Positions 21,352 through 32,182 of a stretch of 64,000 nt of DNA are shown piece by piece. A model generated the notes under the pieces. It did not search any database and was not told the DNA's origin. It saw nothing but the letters and a program-made list of their open reading frames with translations. Numbering within the stretch: the first letter of the stretch is position 1; every line of letters begins with the position of its first letter. The DNA is taken from assembly GCF_029168945.1 (NCBI RefSeq), contig NC_083602.1:79690600-79754599 (forward strand), in the 5' to 3' direction. The DNA comes from Cannabis sativa. Lineage: Eukaryota; Streptophyta; Magnoliopsida; Rosales; Cannabaceae. A program made the position numbers and the translations under genes.

Positions 21352-24226
21352 ATGTGAAGTATTACTCTGACAAGGAGTTTATAACTTCAAGTTCATTTGC
21401 TAAGATATTAACTAGGAGTGGAATGGGATGAGGGTTATTGGCACTACAATACATCAATAAAATAGAAGTAAGGTTTTGGTTCGAATTCATACACAAGTTC
21501 AGAAACTAACGAATAATCACATATGTTATAAAAATACTAAATCTAACATAGTTTATTTTCCAAGGTTTCCAACATAATGAAATACAGTGTCCCGGTAGGC
21601 GAGAGTCAAAGATAACATTATTTGAATAGAGTAGTCAGCTCATCTAAAATAAAACCATTTTAGCAACCTTTTATTTGATCAAAATGAGAATCCAACGTTG
21701 TCCCGGTAGGCGAGAGTCAAGGTTATTCTCATTTTATGAGCTTCCACCATTGTTTCATGTTTTATGAGTTTATCTCTAAGTAGTCACCGTAGGGGAGAGT
21801 CTAATAGAGACGAAAACTCACAAAACACTTATCAAATGAAATCTTACGGTGTTAAAAGTTTTCAACGAATAACCATCCATAAGGAGGACGAAGTCTGGCG
21901 TCTCGAGGTTATATTGAAAAATTTTAACTATTGTAAGACCAACAATGGAGATCGAATATCTTTTGATTAAAGCTCATTATTTAAAAAAATATGTATTTTA
22001 TTTAATCATCTGTTCCATATTTTAATAATGAAAAATTACAAATTAAATTTGGTTTAAATAAAAAAAACAACTTTAATTAAATTTCAATTATTATTTAAAT
22101 TCGAAAAATAAATTCGAAATTAATGGAACAAATTTGAAAATATATTGTTTAAGTTGTTTAGAAGAATCTAAAAAATCAACTTAAATATCTTTCAAATTAG
22201 ATTTAATTAAATATAAAATTAAGTTGTAACCACTTAATTTGAAAATATTTCATTTTAAGTTAATATTTGAAAAAATATCAACTTAAAAAATATCTAAAGA
22301 ATCTTAATAACCAATTCCTAAAATTCCTCAACTTAATTTTGAAATTTGAAATTTAAAAGATATTCAGATTTAAGTTGATTAGTTAGAGATAACAAATTTT
22401 CAACTTAAATAGGAATATTTAATGAATAATTTAAATTAAGCTTCAGATAGAATCTAGTTGGTTATAATTCTATATTTAATTAAATACAAGAAAATACATA
22501 TAGTTTAGCTTAGAATATAATTCTTTAAACTATGGTTTTCTTAAATTAATTTCAAAATAAATTTAATTAATTATGTTGCTAATCAATTTTATTAGGTTAA
22601 ACTAATTTAATTAACCTAGTACAGTTATCCAGATCAAGCAAATGGGCCTTCACAATTGGGGTAGTTCATGTGAGGGGGAGCTGGGTTCAGTATGTCGTAC
22701 CCACTTCTATTGGCCCCCAACTCTCACACAAGGCCCAAAAGAGAGGAATTTAACCTTAAAATGAACAACTGTTATTAATTGAATAGGCCCAAAAACTAAA
22801 TGGGCCTAAATAAAATCTATCAAAAACTATGATATTTTATTTAGCAACAACTTATATGCATCTATAACAAAATTAAACATATAGGCTCACACAGGCACAC
22901 ATTTGGATGGATCCCATCATGTTGCTAGGTCATACACAGATGAAAGAAGATTGTAAAATTTACCTGTTACAAATTATTTACTTGACTAATTGAACCATGG
23001 GTTAAAATCAGATCATTGGATCTGTCAACAAGTTAACCATGGCAATTTAGATCAAGCAATAATAGGTTTCATAAAACTTACAAATAAGCTAAAACACATA
23101 CTCCTGCAACAAGATGAAATGGATCGTTGGATGTAGGATTTATTTAATTTTAAATAATTATTTTCGAAAATATTTAAATAATAAAAAAAATATTTCGGTT
23201 TTTAAGAATAAAATAATTATAAAAAAAAATTAAAATTAAACCTACAATTTTTGAAAAATTAGGTTTCAACTAACCTAAATTTCATTTCAAAAATAATTGT
23301 TAACTACCTTTTAAATTTTTAAAGTTATTTTATAAATTAAATATAAAATAAAAAAAATAAATATTTTTCAGATTTTAAAATTTAATTTAAATAAAATAAC
23401 AAAATTTAAAAGTTAGCAAAATATCTTACTTCTATTTAAAATTACATGATTATAGTAATCTTTAAAATTTAAGGTCAAATAATTTTAAAAATTTAATTTA
23501 AAAAATATTTAATATCTGACCTTTAAATTTAAAAATAAGATAAATAATCAAATTTAAAAATAAGATATAAAATGAAGCAAAAAGATAGATTTTTACTTGT
23601 TTTCAAATTCAAATTACACTAATATCTAAAATTAAATTTAAAAAATTCAAATTAATTTATTTCTGATATTAGATTTGAAAATTGAAAAGTAAAAATCAAA
23701 ATACAAAACTACACAAAAAATCAGAAGTTAATTCCATGAAATAGCATGAAAAATCGAAGAAAAATGAAAAAATTGCGAGCTGTACAGACAGTATGCTGTG
23801 CATACTGCCCGTGCGCGCATGGGAAGGTGTTTGACCCAGAAACCTCGGTGCAGGAGGCTGCATGCAGCCTCTCCGCGCGCGCAAGGCTCGGTTTTAGAAA
23901 AAAATTTGTCTGTGCACGTGCTGTCCGAGGGATGCCCCTCATCCGCGCGCGTGGGTAGTTGCACTACCCCTGATATTTTTCGAAACTTCAAAAAATCATA
24001 ACTTATTCAAATTAAATCAAAATTGAAATCTGTAAAAAAGTAAATAGCTTAATTTTTTCCATACTATCCAATAAAAAAAATTCCAGAAATAGATATTCAA
24101 TTATTTTTCACAAAAATTCACAAACATCAATCAATCATCATACAACACACAAAACAACATGATACCATCCAAAACACAAACAAATCGTTTTAAGTCCAAA
24201 TTTCTTGCAAGAAAATCAATTACCAA
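21352..24226 (-). other. Long AT-rich leader of copia element B
   Basis: About 2.9 kb between the primer site and pol with no conserved reading frame; very AT-rich from 21960 to 23750. A GC-richer patch at 23770-23960 gives short open frames on both strands that are not conserved in E or F. Near its pol end the leader holds two copies of the shared motif GTCCCGGTAGGCGAGAGTC, at 21589 and 21700. E, F and H have homologous leaders. Confidence 0.8.
21589..21720 (-). repeat. Paired leader motif, copia B
   Basis: GTCCCGGTAGGCGAGAGTC at 21589-21607 and 21700-21718, 111 bp apart on the plus strand. The same pair occurs in E, F and H at nearly the same spacing. Confidence 0.75.
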
Positions 24227-24239
24227 GGCTCTGAGGCCA
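24227..24239 (-). other. Altered primer-binding site of copia B
   Basis: Minus strand TGGCCTCAGAGCC, two bases inside the LTR. It resembles the initiator tRNA-Met complement TGGTATCAGAGCC but has CC in place of TA. Element E has the same change. Confidence 0.75.
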
Positions 24240-24241
24240 GT

Positions 24242-26150
24242 TGCTGGAAATTATTTTACCAGGATCTTAGATCTACTCACAAGTATGTTGATTAACACCC
24301 TAAATATGAACTTCTAAAACGATTATAAAATAAACACATATAAAGTATGAGAAACCTTACATTGGGTGCAGCGGAATAAAATGTCTCCTTCCGTTCACAT
24401 CTCTAACCCTTGTATCGTTTCTGTCACAGAGTATTATGAAGATCTGAACCTGGATCTCTTTCTCTCCTTTCTTTAGTGCTGAAACTCCTTCTTGTTGAAT
24501 ATCTTTCTTCACGATCTTCCTCGCTATGATTGAGGTATTACTTGCTCTGTGTGGGCACTACTCTAACACTAAGAGGTTCGAAATTATTCAAGGTAGAAGA
24601 AGAGTATGAAGGTGGCGGCTAGGGTTTAGAAAGAGAAGGCTCAGGTTTTTCTTTGAAGGAAACCAGAAGTCAAAGTGTAAATTTCCTGAAGCCTTCACTA
24701 TCTATTTATATCATTCCACATAGGGTTAGGTTTGAATTATTTGGGATTAAAAAAATGAAAATATCAGATGATAAAGCCTATAAAAGTGGCCAGCCATGGC
24801 TATATGGATTTGGGCCTCACTTTTTACAATTTTGCAATTTTATCATTTCAGCATCTCATTTTCTCAAAAACGCCAATTTTCAAATTCAACCATTTAAATG
24901 ACAATTCTAACTATTTAATAACTATAAATAATTATTAAACAATATTGTCATTTATCATATTTATTAATTGAACAATACAAAGTATCATAATTAACAAATA
25001 TGCCCTAAAAACTCTTTCTTTACAATTTCGCCCTTACTTAGTGAAAAATTCACAAATAGACATAGTCTAATTTGAGAATTATAATTGATTAATCAAAACC
25101 AATTAAATTAGTCTTACAAGTAATATTATCTCAACTAGTGGGGGGGACCATGGGTCTATATAACCGAGCTTCCAACAATCAGATCAAGAATTTATAACCT
25201 AAATTCACTGACTTATTAATTCATCGTTGAATCCACGCATAGAACTTAGAATTGCACTCTCAGTATATAGAACGCTCTATATGTTCCACCATAAAGACAC
25301 GTCATTAGTTATCCATTGTTATAATCCTAATTTGATCAATGATCCTCTATATGAATGATCTTGACTGTAAAGGGATTAGATTACCGTGACACCCTACAAT
25401 GTATTTTATCCTGAAAACACTTAACCCCATATAAATGATATTTCAGCTATGTGAAATGAGTACTCCACCATTTATTTTTGTTTGGTCAAGCTCGAAGGAG
25501 ATCATCCTTTACTTTCTATTCGCCAGATAGAAGCTATAGATTCCATATTTATGTTAGCGCTCCCACTAAATTGCACTACCGTGTTCCCAAAATGTACGTA
25601 TTACCCTCACCCAAAAGTAGCCTTAACTAACAAATCAAAGAACACGAATAACACTCTTGAGATTGAGCCTAATCATATCAGGATTTAGATCATTTGATCT
25701 AGGATCAACTAGGCGATATTGACTTGAATAGATATTGCGGTAAGTTTGATAAATCTATGTGAAAGTTCGATATCGGTCCCTTCCGATGCATACTCCATGC
25801 ACCCAACCTGAGCTTTACTTTTAACAAATGCTCTGGAAAGAACATAGCATTTCTCCAAATGCAAGTAAACTCTGTTGTAGATTATCATATCAGTAGAACC
25901 CTGTGTCTGATAAATCTAGGAATCTTTATTCACATAGTCATGTTTACTTTCCCATGTGTTGACAACACAATAAACAGGATCAAGTATGTGAAAAGGGTTT
26001 CAGATGAATTTATAAATCAAATAAACAACCAATTGATAAGATGAACCAAAACATGCACAAATGAATGAAAAACACTTATGTTTCTTTATTGATGTTGAAT
26101 AAAATGGATTACATTGAAATGGAGTTTTATTTAGGGCATAAAACCCAATA
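24242..26150 (-). repeat. 5' LTR of copia element B
   Basis: 1909 bp, partner of 4229-6135. Terminal bases are mutated (TGCTGG at one end, CCCAATA at the other). Joined directly to the second GAAAG and A's reverse transcriptase. Confidence 0.93.
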
Positions 26151-26155
26151 GAAAG

Positions 26156-27397
26156 ATGGAACCCTACGAATGTGTATTGATTACCGGGAGTTGAACAAGC
26201 TTACCATTAAGAACAAGTATCCTTTACCTCGAATTGATGATCTGTTTGATCAACTGAAGGGGAAGACGGTCTTTTCCAAGATCAATCTTCGCTCAGGCGA
26301 TCATCAGCTGAGAATTCGAGGGGAAGATATCCCGAAAACTGTGTTCCGTACTCAGTATGGACACTATGAATATCTTTTGATGCCTTTTGGACTCACTAAT
26401 GCCCCGACGACATTCATGGATTTGATGAATCGGGTGTTTAAAGACTACCTGGATAGGTGTGTGATTGTATTTATTGACGGCATTTTGGTGTACTCTTGAG
26501 TCAGAAGAAGAGCATGAGTTGCATCTCAGAGCGGTTTTGCAAAGATTACGGGATCACAAGCTCTATGTTAAATTCAAAAAGTGTGAATTTTGGTTATGTC
26601 GTGTCTCATTTTTGGGGCACATAGTGGATAAAGATGGGATCATGGTGGATTAGGCCAAAATTGAAGTTGTTCGGGATTTGCCAGCACCGAAAATAGCTAC
26701 TGATGTAAGAAGTTTTCTGGGTTTAGCTAGTTATTATCGTCGGTTCGTTGAGGGTTTTTCAAAGATTGTTGTACCCTTAACGGAGTTGACTCGAAAGAAC
26801 CAAAAGTTTGTTTGGACTGATCGGTGTGAGAAAAGTTTCCTGGAGTTAAAGCAACGCTTGATTACCGCTCCTGTACTAACTCTTCCTTGAGATAAGGAAA
26901 AGTTTGTGGTTTATTGTGATGCCTCGAGACAGGGTCTCGACTGTGTGCTTATGCAGGCTTGAAAGGTAATAGCTTATGCTTCTCGACAGTTAAAAGAGTA
27001 CGAGCAGAGGTACCCTACTCACGATTTAGAACTCGCAGCTGTGGTATTTGCGCTAAAGATTTGCCGGCATTACCTTTACAACGAGAAATGTGAGATATAC
27101 ACTCATCACAAGAGTCTGAAATACTTCTTTACCCAGAAGGACTTGAATATGAGACAAAGACACTGGCTAGAGTTGGTGAAGGATTATGATTGTGAGATGC
27201 TTTATCATCCTGGTAAGGCCAATGTGGTTGCTGACACTTTGAGTAGAAAATGTCAGAGTCAGTTGAATACTATGAAGCAAATCTCCCAACAGCTAGCAAA
27301 TGAAATGACTCGAGCTAAGATTGAGTTGGTTGTGGGGCAATTGGCTAATATTACTCTGCAATCCACTCTTCTAGAGAGAATTAAAGAAGCACAAAAG
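26156..27397 (+). pseudogene. pol: Reverse transcriptase and RNase H of chromovirus A
   Basis: Resumes A's pol after B, from [16 protein letters not shown]. The catalytic segment reads FIDGILVYS (Gly codon at 26479) where FIDDILVYS is normal, so an essential Asp is lost. A one-base frameshift follows near 26500, and stops occur at about 26651, 26888 and 26960. RNase H is recognisable by YCDASRQG and [15 protein letters not shown]. The text breaks at KEAQK (27397), where LINE K inserted; the integrase resumes at 54039. Confidence 0.9.
27383..27397. repeat. 15-bp target-site duplication of LINE K
   Basis: AAAGAAGCACAAAAG at 27383-27397 and 54024-54038. The length and the poly-A before the right copy are typical of target-primed reverse transcription. 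Confidence 0.93.
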
Positions 27398-27513
27398 CGA
27401 GATTGTTTTGGTAGTCTGAGTTTGTTTCGTCTTTGTTTGCGTTCAACTGTATTATTGGCTACTGTTTCATTGGGGTGGCTTTTTCTGGTGTGTTTTTTTC
27501 TTGTGTTTTTTCG

Positions 27514-28793
27514 ATGGCAGCGGGAGGTTCTTTATATATGGAGATGGTGGATAGATATGTGAATGATAGGGGCGATAATGATGATGAAGACATGCTTCTG
27601 CTTGATGATGATGAAGGGGATTTATCGGGAATAGACGATCGGTGGTGTCTAGTAGGGCGTTTTCTTACGAAACAGAATGTCGATTTTCAGGCAATGCAAC
27701 ATAAAATCGCATCTCTATGGCAACCGGGGAGAGGCATGTATGTGAAGGAGTTGAATCCTAACCATTTCCTATTTAAATTTTACCATGAGATTGACATAAA
27801 AAGGTTATCGATGGCAGCCCGTGGACATTTGATCGTGCTCCTCTAATCTTCGAAAGGCTGAAACAGGGAGAGAACCCAAGGATGGTGCCGCTGAATAGAC
27901 TCGACTTCTGGGTTCAGCTACATAACCTGGAGTCGGGATTCATGACTGAGTCTACAGTGAGAAATGTGGTGAATCATGTAGGTACGTTCCTTAAATCCGA
28001 TCCTAATTATTTTGTTGGTGTTTGGAGGGATTTTTTGCGGGTTCGGGTGAAGTTGAATATTGATAAACCTCTGAAAAAGAAAATGAAACTTGAGAAGAAG
28101 AGTGGTAAATCTTCTTCCCTGATCTTTAAATATGAGGACCTCCCAACATTTTGCTTCATTTGTGGTGTTCTTGGCCACTCCGAACGTTTCTGCGAGAAGC
28201 TTTTTGATACGCCTCCGGAATTGATCGTCAAGGAATACGATTTGTCATTGAAGGCAGCCCCACGACGTCGACAACACACCAAGGGTTCACAATGGCTATG
28301 ATCAGGAACGGCTATGAAACAATCGTGTCTTGGAACTCCGGCCAGCTTTCAGGCGACTTCGAATGGTGCAATTAATGGCGTTAATGTGTAGATGAATCAA
28401 ATCTCCACTGATTTAGGGAGACAGGTATCGACCCAGTGTAATGAGCCGAGAATGGAGAGAGAGACTATGGTATCGGCTGAGATTGGGGATAAGTCTAATG
28501 GAAAGTCAAAGGCTTACGTGGATGAGGATTTGATTGGAGAAAATAGTGGGATTGATTCCTTGCTGGTTTTGGATTCTAAAAGGAGAAGGACTTTTGATGG
28601 GCTGGGTAATTATGTTGATAGTGGGTTGGACCTTAATAAATTGGATGAACCTTGTTTAGACAATTTACAAAAACAACATAATGGTACTAATCAAAAGATT
28701 GATGGTGATGTGGCTATGGACGGTCAAGGGGAGGATAGCTCAAAAAACTTGTTTGGGGCGGGTTCTGGTTTCCAGACCCACCAAGCATTATGA
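27514..28793 (+). pseudogene. LINE K ORF1 (DUF4283 and zinc knuckle RNA-binding protein)
   Basis: ORF1 of plant LINEs binds the element RNA and chaperones reverse transcription. Proposed start at 27514 ([14 protein letters not shown]); the upstream Met at 27433 leads a hydrophobic stretch that looks like 5' UTR. A DUF4283-like segment (RWCLVGRFLTKQNVDF) leaves frame near 27800 and continues in the next frame as IDGSPWTFDRAPLIF. Zinc knuckle CFICGVLGHSERFC at about 28152-28193. In-frame stops at about 28299 (TGA) and 28389 (TAG), then an acidic C-terminal part to TGA at 28791-28793, overlapping the ORF2 start ATG (28790) by four bases. Confidence 0.85.
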
Positions 28794-30259
28794 ATGTCTT
28801 GAGCTGGAATTGTCGGGGGCTTGGGAACCAACGGACTTTTCAATTCCTTAAGGAGCTTGTTACTCAAAAGAAACCTAATTTTATTTTTTTATGTGAAACC
28901 AAGTGTAATAAGAAAAGAACTGAATGGGTGGGTCAACAATTGGGCTTTGAAGGCTCTTTTTGCGTTGAGGCCCAAGGTGGGAGGAGGCTTAGTGTTGTAT
29001 TGGAAAGAAAAAGAAGAAGGTGCCTTATTGGGCTTTTCTAATAATCACATTTATATTAGGATTGACAAAGTGGGCTACCCAAGCTGGAGACTCACTAGTT
29101 TATGGTGAGCCAAATAGAAATCGTAGAGAAAGGACCTGGAATCTTCTTCGCACCTTAGCCGGTTCTTCATCTCTTCCATGGTGTGTGATTGGGGATGTCA
29201 ACAATATTCTTAGTCAAGAGGACAAGAAAGGTGGACAACCTTACCCTGGATGGCTTCTAGAAGGTTTTCAAAAAGCTCTCACCGATTGTCATTTGTTCGA
29301 TTTAGATCTCACGGGGTACCCTTTCACCTGGGAAAAGAGCAGAGGCACAACCCTTTGGGTTGAAATTCGTCTGGACAGAGCAATGTTCACCGAAGCAGGG
29401 ACTCTCCTATTTCAAGGTGCTAAACTTTTTAACCTTGAAACCTCTACTTCTGATCACTCTCCTTTATTTCTTGAGCCTATTTTTGTTGAGCAAACTTCCA
29501 CGAACTACCGCTTTCGTTTTGAAAATGCTTGGTTGAAAGAACCCATGTGTTTTCAAATTGTGGAGGATTCTTGGCAACGGGTTGGTGTGGGGAGAATTTT
29601 GAATAAGTTGAATGTGTGTGCTGATGCGTTATCTCAATGGGGTAAAGAGATAACAGGGAATTTCAAACGAAGAATAAGAGAGTGTAATCCCGAAATGAAG
29701 CTCTTGAAGAAGAAAAGAGATGACATCTCTGTGGCTCGATATAGTGAGGCTCGAAAGCAGCTATTTGCTATAATCGATCAACGGGAAATTTTTTGGAAGC
29801 AACGAGCTAAACAATTCTGGTTAAAGGAGGGTGACCAAAATAGCAAATATTTCTACAAGGCTGCAAGTAATAGGCGACGGAGTAATCTTATTTCGAAGCT
29901 TAAAAATGACCAGGGGTGTTTGTGGACTGGGAGAATGGGTTATCTGATGTTGTGGTACAGTATTTTATGTCCTTATTCTCAACTTCTAATACTGATTATA
30001 GGGAAGTAATAGACTGTATTAATCATGTTGTTCCTGAGATGGCCAATCTAGAGTTTACAAGACCTGTCTTGGAGGAAGAAGTGAAGACGGCGGTGTTTCA
30101 AATGCATCCTGACAAGAGTCCAGGACCAGATGGTATGACCTCGACTTTCTATCAACGATGTTGGCATATCGTGAAAATAGATGTTGTGGGAGTTGTTCAG
30201 AGATTCTTTGCTACGGGGGCCTTTGATGAAGCTTGTAGTGACGCAAATGTAGTTCTAAT
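28790..30259 (+). pseudogene. LINE K ORF2: endonuclease and start of reverse transcriptase
   Basis: Starts MNVLSWNCRGLGNQRT, the usual first strand of the AP-type endonuclease that nicks the target. CETKCNKK carries the next conserved Glu. Frameshift near 28985; then the second frame GLVLYWKE, and from about 29110 a third frame with WCVIGDVNNILSQEDK and STSDHSPLFLEP, the endonuclease catalytic blocks. A 40-residue stretch, KQFWLKEGDQNSKYFYKAAS, leads into the reverse transcriptase. A frameshift near 29920 gives HPDKSPGPDGMTSTFYQRCW. Cut at 30259 by copia E after ANVVLI. Confidence 0.88.
30255..30259. repeat. Target-site duplication of copia E (CTAAT)
   Basis: CTAAT at 30255-30259 and 51388-51392 flanks E and, counted once, restores LINE ORF2. 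Confidence 0.93.
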
Positions 30260-32168
30260 TGTTGGGTTTTATGCCCTAAATAAAACTCTTTACAATCTGA
30301 TTAGTTATCAATATAAGAAATTTGAAGTGATTGATGTTTGCATGAATTTTACATGCTAATGGTTTAATATGTTTAATATGTTTATTACATTCATACACAC
30401 AAAATCAGTTAAATCCAGATCATATGTTTATTCACAATTACAGTATCGTCAACACAGTGGAATGTGATTGTGATCATATGTATCAAAAGTTTTGGTCCCT
30501 GTTTCATCAGTGTTATTGGATTTACACTAATGTGATAATCAGCGATGATGTATACTTACACTTGGAGTAAGTGTTATGTTCTTTCCAGGACATTAGTAAA
30601 GTATACTAGTTTCGAATGTATGGAGTATACATTGGACTGGAGCGATATTGCAACTAAGTTAAGATATTACAAACTTACCGTTATACATATCTTTCCAAGT
30701 CAATATCAGTAGTTGATCTTAAGATTAAAAGAATCTAAATCATGATATGCTTAGGCTCAACTCAGAAGTGCTATTCATGTTCTTTGATTTATTACTTAAG
30801 CATACTTTTGGGTCAGGGTGATACGTATATTTTGGGAACATGATAGTATGATTGAGTGGGAGTGCTGAACATAAATATGGAATCTATAGCTTCTACTGGT
30901 GTATAGAAGTCAAGTGATGATTCCCTTCGAGCTTAGCAAATAGAAGTAAATGGATGAGCTCTTGTTTAACTGACTAATTATTAGATCACTAAACACCATT
31001 TACAGGTAGCTAAGTGTTTTAAGGGGCAAAATACATTGAGGGGTGAGAACGGTAAAGAAATCTCATCTCGATGTAGATCATCTATATAGAGGATCTTTAA
31101 ATCACAATAAGATTATAACAATGGTTAAATGAGATAGTATATTGATATCGTGGAACATACAATATGCTCTATATAAGTCTGAGAGTGCAATTCTAAGTTC
31201 TAAGAGTGGATTCAACGAAGAATTAATAAGTAGGAATTTACTTGGTAAATTTGGTTCACTTAATGGAAGCTCAGCATATAGATCCATGGTCCCCATTATA
31301 GTTGAGAACATTCTGCTTGTAAGACTCATTAATTGATTCGTGATTGGTCAATTATAATTCTAAAGTTAGACTATGTCTAATTTTATGAATTTTCACTAAG
31401 CAGGGGTGAAATTGTAAAGAAAAGAGTTTCTAGGTTTATTTATTTATTAATGGACTTTATATGTCTAATTAATAATTAAATTAAATGACAATATTATTTA
31501 ATAATCTATTTTAGTTATTAAATAATTAGTTTTGGCATTTAAAAGGTTAGAATTGGAAAATTGGCGTTTTTGAGAAAATAGAGATAAAATTTGATAAAAC
31601 TGCAAAATCAAGTGAGGCCGACTAACACACCATGGCCGGCCACTTAAATAGGTTTTTCAAATTAATATTTTCATTATTGTAATGCCAAATAATTCCTAAC
31701 CTAAACCTAGTAGTTGCCTATAAATAGAAAGTGATGGCTGAGTCACATAACATGCTTTCATTAGCCTTTCTGACAGAAATTTCACTCTTCAGAAAAACTG
31801 AGCCTTCCCCACTTTCTATACCTGGCCGAAATCATCCCTCTCTTTTCCCTTCATCAATTTCGTGACCCTAGGGAAAGAGTAAGTGCCCACACACAGCAAG
31901 CAGTAACTCAATCATAGATTGCAAGACTGTGAAGGATCAAACTTGAAGAAGAAGGACATTCGGGCTCAGATCTTGATTATACTATGCTACAGAAAGGATT
32001 CAAGGGTTAGAGATCTGAGTGGAAGGAGACATTAATTCCGCTGCATCAATGAAAGGTTTTCTTAACTTTATATGTGTTTAATTTATCGTTTTAGAAAGTT
32101 CATATTTAGGGTGTTTAAACAACATACTTGTGAGTAGATCTAAGATCCTGGTAAAAAATATTCCAAGA
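30260..32168 (+). repeat. 5' LTR of copia element E
   Basis: TGTTGGGTTTTATGCCC to ATTCCAAGA (expected ATTCCAACA, as at 51387). It contains the TATA box below. A short frame at 31142-31336 (and its mirror on the other strand) recurs in every copy of this LTR and is not a gene. Confidence 0.94.
31719..31727 (+). promoter_or_regulatory. Probable TATA box in the LTR of E
   Basis: TATAAATAG in a GC-moderate context about 440 bp from the LTR end. The same box occurs in H (minus strand, 59484-59492), F (near 41300 and 49533) and, altered, in B. Confidence 0.7.
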
Positions 32169-32170
32169 AC

Positions 32171-32182
32171 TGGCCTCAGAGC
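32171..32182 (+). other. Altered primer-binding site of copia E
   Basis: TGGCCTCAGAGC two bases after the LTR, the same variant as in B. Confidence 0.75.

Larger units (their letters stand above)
4229..26150 (-). mobile_element. Ty1/copia element B, minus strand, gag-less
   Basis: LTRs at 4229-6135 and 24242-26150 flank a minus-strand pol. Without its own inserts (C and D, 6971-18792, plus one duplicated pentamer) it is about 10.1 kb. In element order: 5' LTR, altered primer site, AT-rich leader of about 2.9 kb, protease, integrase, reverse transcriptase, RNase H, polypurine tract, 3' LTR. I find no gag or CCHC knuckle between leader and protease. Pol is broken by frameshifts. LTR type and leader match E, F and H, which keep different parts of the coding region. 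Confidence 0.93.

Noticed and set aside
23696..24001. Cluster of overlapping short frames on both strands in a GC-richer patch
   Set aside because: They lie in the leader of copia B, have no match in the leaders of E or F, and mirror each other on both strands as expected of a GC-rich, stop-poor patch.
31102..31336. Recurring frames of about 64-82 codons in copia LTRs on both strands (also 50305-50560 and 59882-60109)
   Set aside because: They recur only because the LTR recurs; length and ends vary with single-base changes, and no protein feature is seen.
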